Source of the DNA: Roseiarcus sp963787135
GTDB lineage: Bacteria; Pseudomonadota; Alphaproteobacteria; Rhizobiales; Beijerinckiaceae
Direction: 5' to 3'
Length of the DNA: 64,000 nt
Assembly (NCBI GenBank): GCA_963787135.1
Contig: CAWBBW010000013.1
Coordinates: forward strand, 139,392 to 203,391
Shown: positions 52,318 through 60,508 of the stretch, one piece after another
Numbering within the stretch: the first letter of the stretch is position 1
Layout: every line of letters starts with the position of its first letter
Program-made: the position numbers and the translations under genes
The notes under the pieces: generated by a model
Seen by the model: only the letters and a program-made list of their open reading frames with translations
Databases searched by the model: none
Told to the model about the DNA's origin: nothing

Positions 52318-53022
52318 ATGCTGACCAGGAAACAGAGCGAGTTGTTGCGCTTCATTCACGAACGGCTGCAGGAGTCGGGCGTTCCGCCGTCTTTCGACGA
52401 AATGAAGGATGCACTGGACTTGCGCTCGAAGTCGGGCATCCATCGCCTGATCATGGCCCTTGAGGAGCGCGGCTTCATCCGCCGGCTCGCCAATCGGGCC
52501 CGGGCGATCGAGGTGCTGAGACTGCCGGAATCGGCGACGGTCTCGGCGCCGCGGTCGCAGAAGTTCTCGCCGAGCGTGATTCCGGGCAGCCTCGGGCGGC
52601 TCCGTGCGGCGCAGCCCTCTCGCGACAACGAGACTGCGCACCCGGTCATGGTGCCGCTGATGGGCCGCATCGCCGCCGGCACGCCGATCTCGGCCATCCA
52701 GACAAAAACGCAGATCCTGGCCATGCCGCCGGAGTTTCTGGGAAGCGGCGAACACTTCGCCCTTGAGGTCCGCGGCGACTCGATGATCGAGGCCGGCATC
52801 CTGGAAAACGACACCGTCATCATCCGCAAGCAGGAGACCGCCGAAACGGGCGACATCGTCGTGGCCCTGATCGACGAGGAGGAGGCGACCCTCAAGCGGT
52901 TCCGGAAGCGCGGCGCCTCGATCGCGCTCGAGGCGGCCAATCCGGCCTATGAGACAAGAATCTTCGGGCCCGACCGGGTTCGCGTCCAGGGCAAGATGGT
53001 CAGTCTGCTGCGTCGTTACTGA
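52318..53022 (+). CDS. lexA: LexA, SOS repressor and self-cleaving protease
   Basis: The 234-residue protein has an N-terminal winged HTH (QSELLRFIHERLQESGVPPS, then SKSGIHRLIMALEERGFIRR) and a C-terminal S24 peptidase domain. The cleavage site is the Ala-Gly in GRIAAGTPISA. The nucleophilic Ser is in EVRGDSMIEAGI and the general-base Lys in EATLKRFRKRG. It represses DNA-damage genes until RecA filaments trigger self-cleavage. ATG 52318 is preferred to a frame from 52039 that runs through the 21-nt repeats. Two LexA boxes in front mark autoregulation. Confidence 0.97.
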   Translation: MLTRKQSELLRFIHERLQESGVPPSFDEMKDALDLRSKSGIHRLIMALEERGFIRRLANRARAIEVLRLPESATVSAPRSQKFSPSVIPGSLGRLRAAQPSRDNETAHPVMVPLMGRIAAGTPISAIQTKTQILAMPPEFLGSGEHFALEVRGDSMIEAGILENDTVIIRKQETAETGDIVVALIDEEEATLKRFRKRGASIALEAANPAYETRIFGPDRVRVQGKMVSLLRRY

Positions 53023-53442
53023 GGCGGCGGCGAAGTGAAGCCGGCGGAACGCGGGACCAGGAGGCCGTCTTGGACCCGCGCTTCCGCCGGCCCGCCCCGC
53101 CGGGGTCGGAAGATGCGGCGGAACCGATTGCCCGGCGGAGCGTTCCATCGGCCACGAATGACCGACGGATGGACGTTAGCTGATCGGGGCGGTGCTGCAA
53201 GAGTTGTTCAGTCTACTTGTCCGTATTATGAGGATTTACCTCAACGAATACAGTTAAGACTGACGATAGGGAAGACCTGAAGGCACAACGCTTCTCCTAA
53301 TTCGCAGCGAGCGTCTATTCACTTTCTTTGGTAAACCTGCGATACTCTTTCGCTCTTGATCGGCTGTTGACGCTGTCCGGCTGCCCCTTGCCCTTGCCGC
53401 GAGGCTGCGCGACACAGGCGGATACCCCAGAGGAGGTGATTC
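53023..53442. other. Gene-free stretch between lexA and scpA
   Basis: About 420 bases with no supported gene. GC-rich reverse-complementary runs near 53060-53110 could act as a terminator but lack a T-tract. The end holds the scpA ribosome site (AGAGGAGGTGATTC before GTG). No LexA box or repeat was seen here. Confidence 0.4.
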
Positions 53443-54246
53443 GTGTCCGGCGCGGACGAATTTCCGGGCGCTCTCGGCGGGGAGGGCGCGACGACCGATC
53501 AGGCTTTTACCGTCGATCTCGACGGGTTCGAGGGCCCGCTTGATCTTTTGCTTGAGCTTGCCCGGCGGCAGAAGGTCGACCTCGCGAGAATCTCCGTTCT
53601 CGCTCTGGCCGAGCAATATCTCCTGTTCATCGAGGCCGCGCGCAAGCTGAGGCTCGAACTGGCGGCTGATTACCTGGTCATGGCGGCCTGGCTCGCCTAT
53701 CTCAAATCCCGCCTCCTCCTGCCCGCGCCTCCGCGGGCGGCCGAGCCGGACGCCTCAGAGCTCGCCGACGCTCTCGCCCGGCGACTGCGCAACCTGGAAG
53801 CCATTCGCAAGGCCGCGGAGCTCCTGATGAACCGCCCCCGCCTCGGGCGCGACGTCTTCGGCAGGGGCGACCCGGAGCCGGTCGGGCGGGCTGGCCGTCC
53901 GGTTTACGGGGCCACGCTCTACGATCTTCTCTCGGCCTACGCGCGCCAGGCGCAAAAACACGCGAACGTGGCGGTGCGTCTGAGGACCCGCAGCGTCTGG
54001 TCGCTCGCCGACGCCAGAGAGATCCTGACGCGCCTCATCGGCCGGGGTTGCGACTGGACCGCTTTCGACGACTGGCTCATTGAGGCCTGCGTCGATCCAA
54101 AACTGCGTCGAAGCGCCCGCGCCTCGTCCTTCTCGGCGTCGCTGGAACTGGTTCGTGAGGGCAAGATCGAGTTGCGTCAGGACAAGATCTTCGCGCCGAT
54201 CTGGATTCGCCCTCGTACGGCCGCTGTCGAAGAGGCCGCGGCGTGA
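53443..54246 (+). CDS. scpA: Segregation and condensation protein A
   Basis: The 267-residue kleisin bridges the SMC heads with ScpB to form the bacterial condensin that compacts and segregates the chromosome. The N-terminal motif FEGPLDLLLELARRQKVDLA is the family hallmark, followed by LAADYLVMAAWLAYLKSRLL. The C-terminal winged-helix end (ASLELVREGKIELRQDKIFA, PIWIRP) binds the SMC cap. GTG 53443 is backed by a perfect AGGAGG. It is followed 36 nt later by scpB. Confidence 0.95.
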   Translation: MSGADEFPGALGGEGATTDQAFTVDLDGFEGPLDLLLELARRQKVDLARISVLALAEQYLLFIEAARKLRLELAADYLVMAAWLAYLKSRLLLPAPPRAAEPDASELADALARRLRNLEAIRKAAELLMNRPRLGRDVFGRGDPEPVGRAGRPVYGATLYDLLSAYARQAQKHANVAVRLRTRSVWSLADAREILTRLIGRGCDWTAFDDWLIEACVDPKLRRSARASSFSASLELVREGKIELRQDKIFAPIWIRPRTAAVEEAAA

Positions 54247-54281
54247 CTGTCTTCAATCCCAAGCGGCAAACGAGGTAAGCC

Positions 54282-54992
54282 ATGGGCCGGATGACCGCCG
54301 TAAGCGACGTCGCGCGCTTGTTCGAAACAATCGCTTCGCGCGCGGCGCCCGAGGACGTCCGCATCGCCGAGGCGATGGTGTTCGCGTCCGCCGAGCCGCT
54401 CGATGAGCAGGCGATCGCGGCCCGACTTTCGGTTGGCGCCGACGTTGGCGTCGTCATGGAGGAGTTGAGACAAATCTATTCCGGACGGGGCGTGAACCTC
54501 GTCTGCGTCGCCAGCCGCTGGACGTTTCGCACGGCGGAAGACCTGTCCTGGCTGCTCGCCAGCGACGGTGAAGAAAAGCGCAAGCTATCGCGCGCGGCGA
54601 CCGAGACCCTCGCCATCATCGCTTACCATCAGCCGGTGACGCGCGCCGACATCGAGGAGATTCGCGGCGTTGCGGTGTCGAAAGGCGCGCTCGACGTCTT
54701 GATGGAGGCAGGCTGGGTGCGCATGCGCGGCCGCCGCAAGGCGCCGGGCCGCCCGATCACCTATGGCACGACGACGGACTTCCTCATCGAGTTCGGCCTG
54801 GAGGCGATCGCCGACCTGCCCGGACTTGATGAACTCCAGGGGGCAGGCCTTTTTGAAGGGAAGTTGCCATCCGGCTATGGCCTCCCCGACCCGAACGACG
54901 AGCCGGCCTTGAGGTCCGACGAAGAGCCGCTTGGCGAGCCGACGCCGCTCGACCGGGCCTGGGGGCCGATCTCTCCTGATGAGAGCGCTTGA
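54282..54992 (+). CDS. scpB: Segregation and condensation protein B
   Basis: The 236-residue partner of ScpA has two tandem winged-helix domains: ILEALLFAS-like RIAEAMVFASAEPLDEQAIA first, then ETLAIIAYHQPVTRADIEEI, RGVAVSKGALDVLMEAGWVR and GRRKAPGRPITYGTTTDFLI. The variable, acidic and proline-rich tail (PNDEPALRSDEEPLGEPTPL) is typical. It forms the SMC-ScpA-ScpB complex as a dimer. It starts at ATG 54282, 36 nt after scpA. A cell-envelope gene (eipB) follows instead of the tatA often found next in relatives. Confidence 0.95.
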   Translation: MGRMTAVSDVARLFETIASRAAPEDVRIAEAMVFASAEPLDEQAIAARLSVGADVGVVMEELRQIYSGRGVNLVCVASRWTFRTAEDLSWLLASDGEEKRKLSRAATETLAIIAYHQPVTRADIEEIRGVAVSKGALDVLMEAGWVRMRGRRKAPGRPITYGTTTDFLIEFGLEAIADLPGLDELQGAGLFEGKLPSGYGLPDPNDEPALRSDEEPLGEPTPLDRAWGPISPDESA

Positions 54993-55068
54993 CGGGAGCT
55001 GATCGACGGCGCCACGAATGCGCCGGAAACGCGGACGATCGTCCGAAATCGTCCGTCTTGGAGAGATC

Positions 55069-55903
55069 ATGGCCTCGCAATTCGCCCTCAGCGCCTCCGC
55101 GCTTTTTGTCTTCCAGTCCGTCGTCTATGCCAGCCCGTCCGCGATTCTGCCGCTCGCGTCGCATCGCGCCGCTTACGACCTCTCGCTGGTCGATCCTACT
55201 TCGCCCCCTCTTTCCTCCGCCCAGAACTCCGATCGCGGCCAGCGGCCTGATCGCTTATGAATTTCGCGGATCGCCCTGCGAGGGATACACTTCCAGTTTC
55301 CGGCAGCTGACGCGGATGGAGCGCAGCGAGGGCGAGCCGCTTGCCACTCAGGTGAACGCCGTCTCGTTCGAAGACGCGGACGGCAAGACCATGCGTTTTA
55401 GGGTCGATTCGGAAGGGACTCCAGAGACCCCGGCCGTCGTCGGCACGGCGACGCGTGGGGCCGACGACGACCTGCGCGTCGATCTGACCAAGCCGTCGCC
55501 GAAGGCGATCGATTTTGGCCACGACGTGCTCTTTCCGACGCAGCACATCGAGCGCCTGATCGAAGCCGCCAAGAACGGCGGCGGGGCGATCCAGGCCCGC
55601 GTCTATGACGGTTCCGACACTGGTGCGAAAATTTACGCCACGATGGCCATCATCGGGAAAGAGGCCAGCAAGCCGAGCGACGACGCAGAGGCTGCGGCCG
55701 AGTTGAGAGGGGTCCGCCGCTGGCCGGTTGTCGTCTCCTACTTCGACGAAGCCACGACGGACTCGGCGCCCGAATACACGCTCTCCTTCGATCTCTACGA
55801 GAACGGCGTGTCGGGAACCCTCAAGCTCGACTACGGACTCTTCGCCTTGCGCGCACGCCTTCAGAAACTCGAGATTCTCCCGACGCCGGCCTGCAATAAG
55901 TAG
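55069..55903 (+). pseudogene. EipB-like (DUF1849) envelope integrity protein, frameshifted
   Basis: The first frame from ATG 55069 gives a signal peptide (LSASALFVFQSVVYAS) and the family's LASHRAAYDLSLVDPTSP. It then runs to a stop at 55258. The next frame continues PIAASGLIAYEFRGSPCEGY, TSSFRQLTRMERSEGEPLAT, DVLFPTQHIERLIEAAK and ends with ILPTPACNK. A one-base shift near 55210-55235 joins them. Two conserved Cys (SPCEGY; PAC) are those that form the EipB disulphide. EipB is a periplasmic protein needed for envelope integrity in Brucella. A real break would be notable; a sequence error is possible. Confidence 0.85.
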
Positions 55904-55909
55904 CGCGGG

Positions 55910-57199
55910 TCATGTCTTGCGCGAGGATTGCCGAAAGGCAAGGCCGCGCTGAACGGACCCGGCGCCGAACTTGTCGCGCAGGCTCGCGATCGCCGCTTCG
56001 CGGGACTTCTCCCGCGCCGTGTCTCGATCGACGAGATCGTCTTCGTCGGCGCCCTCGGCCGGCGCGAGATCGGTCCCGGCGACCCCGAGAAGCCGGTAGG
56101 ATGTTCCGTTGGGCTGAGCGTCCAGCAGCGTCCGCGCGGCGGCGAACAGACGGGGCGCGAGCTGGGTCGGTCTCATGCCGGTTCGGCTCCGCGTTCTGAG
56201 GCTGAAGTCGGGCAAACGCAGCTTCAACGTGACCCCGCCGGCTGCGAGACCTTCCCTGCGCAGTCGCGCGGCGACCCGGTCGCAATGCCCGAGAAGCACG
56301 CGCGTGAGCTCCTCTTTGTCCACGACATCGGAATCGAACGTCGTCTCGCTGGAGATGCTTTTTGTCTTGCGGTCGGGGCTGACGCGGCGGTCGTCAACCC
56401 CCTGCGCGAGGCGCCAAAGGCGACGGCCGTCTTCGCCGAGGCTTGAGGCCGCGGTCCATTCGTCGATCCGCTGCAAATCGCCGATCAACCGAAATCCCAA
56501 ACGCTCGAGCCGCTCCTGACCGGCCCTGCCGACGCCCCACAATCGGCCGACGCTCTGCGGCGCAAGCCAAGCCTTCGCCTCTTCGCGGCGCAGCAGTACG
56601 AAGCCCCTCGGTTTGTCGCGATCGGAGGCGAGCTTCGCCAGAAACTTGCAGTCGCTCAGCCCTACCGACACCGTGACGCCGATCTCGCTTTCTACGCCAC
56701 GGGCGAAGCGCACGAGCGTCTCTGCGGCTCCCATTCCATTGGAGCCGTCGCATCCCGTCAGGTCAAGGAAGGCCTCGTCGATCGACAACGGCTCGACCAG
56801 AGGCGTCAATTGCTGCATTAGCACGCGGATCTCTCGGCCCACGCGCGCATATTTGCCCATGTCCGGCGCGACGACGACGGCGGCCGGACAAAGCGCCAGC
56901 GCCCGAGCCATCGGCATCGCCGAGCGCACGCCAAAGGTTCGTGCGACATAACAGCAGGTCGATACGACCCCCCGCGCCCCGAGGCCGCCGACGATCACCG
57001 GCCTGTCGCGAAGCTCTGGATTGTCGCGCTTTTCCACCGACGCATAGAACGCGTCGCAATCGACATGCGCGATGTGGAGGCCCGCCGAAGCCTCGAGATC
57101 GACCGATCTTGGCGAGCCGCAGGAGGGACAACGAGCCGCTTCACCCGACTGCGGGACGAGACAGTCCCGGCAGAGCCTATTCCCGACCGATGCGCTCAT
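55910..57199 (-). CDS. dinB: DNA polymerase IV with N-terminal zinc ribbon
   Basis: The 429-residue Y-family translesion polymerase. Catalytic motifs are AHVDCDAFYASVEKRDNPEL (metal-binding D), RPVIVGGLGARGVVSTCCYV, PLSIDEAFLDLTGCDG (second D-E pair) and the helix-hairpin-helix LWGVGRAGQERLERLGFRLI. The little finger domain follows. Unusual but known in alphaproteobacteria, the N terminus has a four-Cys ribbon (CRDC ... CPSC, residues 9-27). It starts at ATG 57199, overlapping the DUF3572 stop. I saw no LexA box ahead of that pair, so SOS control by LexA is not evident. It ends 6 nt from the convergent eipB stop. Confidence 0.95.
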   Translation of the reverse strand: MSASVGNRLCRDCLVPQSGEAARCPSCGSPRSVDLEASAGLHIAHVDCDAFYASVEKRDNPELRDRPVIVGGLGARGVVSTCCYVARTFGVRSAMPMARALALCPAAVVVAPDMGKYARVGREIRVLMQQLTPLVEPLSIDEAFLDLTGCDGSNGMGAAETLVRFARGVESEIGVTVSVGLSDCKFLAKLASDRDKPRGFVLLRREEAKAWLAPQSVGRLWGVGRAGQERLERLGFRLIGDLQRIDEWTAASSLGEDGRRLWRLAQGVDDRRVSPDRKTKSISSETTFDSDVVDKEELTRVLLGHCDRVAARLRREGLAAGGVTLKLRLPDFSLRTRSRTGMRPTQLAPRLFAAARTLLDAQPNGTSYRLLGVAGTDLAPAEGADEDDLVDRDTAREKSREAAIASLRDKFGAGSVQRGLAFRQSSRKT

Positions 57200-57447
57200 G
57201 ATCCGTCGAGGGACGGTCCGCTCAGTCCCTGATGCGCCCTGGCGACGTCTGCGGGTTCGAAGCCCGCGTCCGCGGCGAAAGCAAGGAGAAGCGGTTCGTC
57301 AGCCAGAAGGTAATCGAGCACGCTGCCGCAAAAGCCCGGATCGGCGGCGGCTCCCCGCAAATTGTGCGGGCCAAGCCCGGTCACGGACAGAAATCGTGTC
57401 AGGCGCTCAGGATCGGCAGCCAGGAAGGTCAAGGCAGCGATCGCCAT
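57196..57447 (-). CDS. DUF3572 family protein
   Basis: The 83-residue alphaproteobacterial protein has the pattern AIAALTFLAADPERLTRFLS, VTGLGPHNLRGAAADPGFCG, VLDYLLADEPLLLAFAADAG, FEPADVARAHQGLSG. This is the DUF3572 arrangement of four short helices; function unknown. Its stop overlaps the dinB start (ATGA), so the two are translationally coupled. This association is frequent in the class and suggests a role in DNA repair, by context only. It is divergent from divK, with about 124 nt between the starts. Confidence 0.9.
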   Translation of the reverse strand: MAIAALTFLAADPERLTRFLSVTGLGPHNLRGAAADPGFCGSVLDYLLADEPLLLAFAADAGFEPADVARAHQGLSGPSLDGS

Positions 57448-57571
57448 CGATAAGCCTGAAGTCGCGGCTTGTGGATAACCATGCCTTTTTCGGATTATGC
57501 ATCCTTTGATTCTCTTTTCATCAATGTCTACCGGTTATTGTCTTCCGGCAAGCTGACCAGAAAGCGCTCCG

Positions 57572-57955
57572 ATGGAAAGCCTTAACCCCAAGACCGTGCT
57601 GATCGTTGAGGACAACGAACTCAACATGAAGCTGTTCAATGATCTGGTCGAGACGCGAGGGCACCGGATCGTCCAGACCCGAAGCGGGATCGAAGCGGTC
57701 GATCTCGCCCGGAAGCACCGGCCCGATCTTATTCTGATGGACATTCAGCTGCCAGAAGTGTCCGGCCTCGAGGTGACGCAATGGCTCAAGGATGACGAAG
57801 ACCTGCGTGAAATTCCCGTGATCGCCATAACCGCTTTCGCGATGAAGGGCGACGAGGAGAAAATTCTGCAAGGAGGCTGCGAAGCCTACCTGTCCAAACC
57901 CATATCCGTCGCCAGATTCTTCGAGACGATCGACCGGTTCCTTGTCACCGCGTGA
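57572..57955 (+). CDS. divK: DivK, single-domain response regulator
   Basis: The 127-residue receiver protein has the acidic pocket VLIVEDNELNMKLFNDL, the phosphorylated Asp in LILMDIQLPEVSGLEV (near residue 53), the switch Thr/Ala region VIAITAFAMKGDEEKI and Lys in AYLSKPISVARFFETI. DivK links the PleC/DivJ kinases to CtrA control of the alphaproteobacterial cell cycle. It is very close to Caulobacter and Rhizobium DivK, which lack an output domain. No pleD follows, unlike in several relatives; the next gene, nagZ, is convergent. Confidence 0.95.
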   Translation: MESLNPKTVLIVEDNELNMKLFNDLVETRGHRIVQTRSGIEAVDLARKHRPDLILMDIQLPEVSGLEVTQWLKDDEDLREIPVIAITAFAMKGDEEKILQGGCEAYLSKPISVARFFETIDRFLVTA

Positions 57956-57983
57956 TTTGTCGCGCGACGGCCGGACCGATAGC

Positions 57984-58994
57984 TCAACTGACCCCCAGCG
58001 TCTTCTTTATGGACGCCAATTTCGCTTCGGCCTCATCGAGGTCAAGCGCCTGCGGGACAACGCGGGCGGCCATCGCGGCTCCAGCGCGGCGGAGTGACTC
58101 GCCCGAGAGCTCGGGCGCGACCGACGCAACAGCTCGGGCTTCCTCAAGTTCGCCGTTGCAGTGCAGAACGATGTCGAGCCCGGCCTCGAAAATGGTTCGT
58201 GCGCGCTCGTCGAACGGACCGCGCAGCGCCTTCATCGATACATCGTCGCTCATGATGAGCCCGGCGAAGCCGACCTTGCCGCGCATGATCTCCTGAACGA
58301 CGATTCGCGAGGCGGTCGCGGGTCGGACGGGATCGAGCGCGCTGAAGACGACATGCGCGCTCATCGCCATCGGCAGATCCCTTAATTCCGCAAAGGGGAG
58401 AAAATCGCGCTCCAACTCCTTGCGCGACGCCTCGACCACAGGCAGCTCATGATGACTGTCCGCTCGCGCGCGCCCATGACCCGGCAAGTGTTTGACGACA
58501 GGGAGGACTCCGCCAGCGAGAAGCCCCTCGGCGAATGCCCTGCCCATGGCCGCAACCCGCTCAGGTCGTTGCGAAAAGGCCCGAGAGCCGATGACCGCGT
58601 GGGTCGCCAGTTCCGCAACGTCGAGGACCGGCGCGCAATCCACCGTGATTCCCACTTCGCTCAGATCATGGGCGATGAGCCGGGCGATGAGCCGGGCCGC
58701 GCTCTCGGCTTCAAATGGGGAAAGACCTGCCTCGATCGCGCCGGCGGAAGGATAGGCGCGCCATCGGGGCGGAGCCATGCGCTGAACGCGGCCGCCTTCC
58801 TGATCAATCAGAACCGGCGCGTCTGCGCGCCCGACGGAATCGCGAAACGTACGGATCAGGTCGCGCAGCTGATCGCGATCATCGACGTTGCGTTTGAAAA
58901 CAATAAGGCCCCATGGGTCGCTCTCGCGAACGAAGGCCCGCTCTTCCCGGCTGAGCGCAAGACCTGCGCAGCCGCAAATGAAGGCCTTCGGCAT
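57984..58994 (-). CDS. nagZ: Beta-N-acetylhexosaminidase NagZ (GH3)
   Basis: The 336-residue cytoplasmic enzyme removes GlcNAc from 1,6-anhydro-muropeptides in cell-wall recycling. It starts KAFICGCAGLALSREERAFV, has QEGGRVQRM, the conserved KHLPGHGRARADSHHELPVV with the catalytic Asp/His dyad on the mobile loop, and the nucleophile in LIMSDDVSMKAL. No signal peptide. It ends 29 nt from the convergent divK stop. Upstream on the same strand come the SPOR protein and argS, the usual alphaproteobacterial order. Confidence 0.95.
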   Translation of the reverse strand: MPKAFICGCAGLALSREERAFVRESDPWGLIVFKRNVDDRDQLRDLIRTFRDSVGRADAPVLIDQEGGRVQRMAPPRWRAYPSAGAIEAGLSPFEAESAARLIARLIAHDLSEVGITVDCAPVLDVAELATHAVIGSRAFSQRPERVAAMGRAFAEGLLAGGVLPVVKHLPGHGRARADSHHELPVVEASRKELERDFLPFAELRDLPMAMSAHVVFSALDPVRPATASRIVVQEIMRGKVGFAGLIMSDDVSMKALRGPFDERARTIFEAGLDIVLHCNGELEEARAVASVAPELSGESLRRAGAAMAARVVPQALDLDEAEAKLASIKKTLGVS

Positions 58995-59032
58995 GGTCTG
59001 CTCCGCCGCCGCTTGACCTGCGAGCCCCTCGC

Positions 59033-60484
59033 CTATTTGGCGATAAAGCAGTCGCCGCCGTCACCTTTCAAACGCGCGCAAAGCGCCGCGGCGTCAGCTT
59101 TTGACAGGCCGACCACGCGTAGGCGATAGATCGTCTCGCCATTGACGACGGCTTTATGCACCCCGATCGCCGACCCGTTGAGCGCCGTCTCATATTTCGC
59201 GCCGAGCCGGGCAGCGGTGCTCTTGGCTTCAGCCTCGGACTTCGGCGCGGCGAGTTGAACAGCCCAGCCCGTTGAGGATGCGGCGGCCGGCAACTCCGCC
59301 GCCGGTTGCGCCGCGGCCGCTGTATCACCGGTTTGGACTGCGGCCTGTTGAGGTTTCGGCGTTTTCGCCGGTTTCTCAGGTTTTGCCGGAGCCGCGAGTT
59401 GCGCCGGTTCGTTCTGCGTGTCCGCCATCGTGCCGGGCGCTGTCGTATCGGTCTTGGCGACCGCTACTCGTGCGGAAGACTTGCCGGAGAGCTTGGTCGG
59501 CAGCGGCACATCAAGCTTCGGGGTCGACGCTTGCGCGTTGCCGGTCTCGGCCGCGGGCTTCGTCGCCGCCTTTGCGGGCGACTTCGGCGTTTCGGTCGGT
59601 GGAGCGGCGTCGGTTCCCTCGGCCGTCGCGACCATCGATGGAGGAATTGGCGTCCCGTCGGGTCTGAGCGACACGGTCCGCACAGGCTTCGGATCGGGGA
59701 ACTGCTGCGCCGCAGGCGGCTGGCCTACGGACGGCATCACCACGACCGGCGCGTCGTCAGTTCCCTTTACCGGACTCCCGCCTGAAGCGCCCGACTCTGC
59801 CGCTGCGGGCGCATTCGCCGCCGCCGCTGCCTTTGCCTGGGCGTTCAGGTCGACCGGTTGCTCTTCCGAGGCGACGACCTTCACATGATCGGCCTGGGTG
59901 CTGTCTTTCAGCAAATTCGCTCCGGCGTCGTTGGCGGATGTGACCGTTTCATCGCTGGGGGGCTGCACCTTCGTCGGCCCCTGCGCCGCGGCGATGAAGG
60001 GCGGCTGCTTCGGAATACCGGGTACCCCGCCTCTGAGAGCGAAGACTCCGCCGATCATGGCCAATCCGACAACTGCAAGCGCAGCGACTCTCAGCGCCCA
60101 GCGTCGCGGCCGCCGATCACTGACGGGGTCGGGACCACGGACATCGCGAACCTCATCCAGGTCCTGAAGTTCAGGAGCATGCGATGAGCCGGCCGTCTCG
60201 AAATCCTGCAGGTCATCGATTTCGGGTCTCAGCGCCTCCGCTTCGAGCTGCTGGGCCGGTTCACCGTCGACCCTCAAGCCCGTTGGCGCCGACGCTGCGT
60301 TCGGCGGCGGCCAAGAGGCTTCTACTAGCCGCGCAAGCTCGAATAACGGGTCTTCGAGGCCTGCCGGTTGCGCGCCTGCGGCGCGCAGTCGACGCTCAAA
60401 TTCTTCGAGGTTGATTTCCGCCGATCGTGACCCGGAAACGCTCATCTCTTCCTCGTCAACGCGGCTTCGGCTGGCGAACGTCAT
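59033..60484 (-). CDS. SPOR-domain membrane protein
   Basis: The 483-residue protein has a cytoplasmic acidic N terminus (EINLEEFERRLRAAG), one transmembrane helix (LRVAALAVVGLAMIGGVFAL), a long Pro/Ala/Lys-rich periplasmic linker with little structure, and a C-terminal SPOR domain (WAVQLAAPKSEAEAKSTAAR; YRLRVVGLSKADAAALCARL). SPOR domains bind denuded peptidoglycan at the septum. ATG 60484 is 24 nt after argS; ATG 60445 has a better site (GAGGAAGAG) and is an alternative. It lies between argS and nagZ as in related genomes. Confidence 0.9.
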   Translation of the reverse strand: MTFASRSRVDEEEMSVSGSRSAEINLEEFERRLRAAGAQPAGLEDPLFELARLVEASWPPPNAASAPTGLRVDGEPAQQLEAEALRPEIDDLQDFETAGSSHAPELQDLDEVRDVRGPDPVSDRRPRRWALRVAALAVVGLAMIGGVFALRGGVPGIPKQPPFIAAAQGPTKVQPPSDETVTSANDAGANLLKDSTQADHVKVVASEEQPVDLNAQAKAAAAANAPAAAESGASGGSPVKGTDDAPVVVMPSVGQPPAAQQFPDPKPVRTVSLRPDGTPIPPSMVATAEGTDAAPPTETPKSPAKAATKPAAETGNAQASTPKLDVPLPTKLSGKSSARVAVAKTDTTAPGTMADTQNEPAQLAAPAKPEKPAKTPKPQQAAVQTGDTAAAAQPAAELPAAASSTGWAVQLAAPKSEAEAKSTAARLGAKYETALNGSAIGVHKAVVNGETIYRLRVVGLSKADAAALCARLKGDGGDCFIAK

Positions 60485-60508
60485 GCCCGCCGTCTCGCCG
60501 ACAATCCG

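Noticed and set aside
57448..57571. LexA box ahead of DUF3572-dinB
   Set aside because: No GTTC-N7-GTTC or close variant found in the divergent region to divK.
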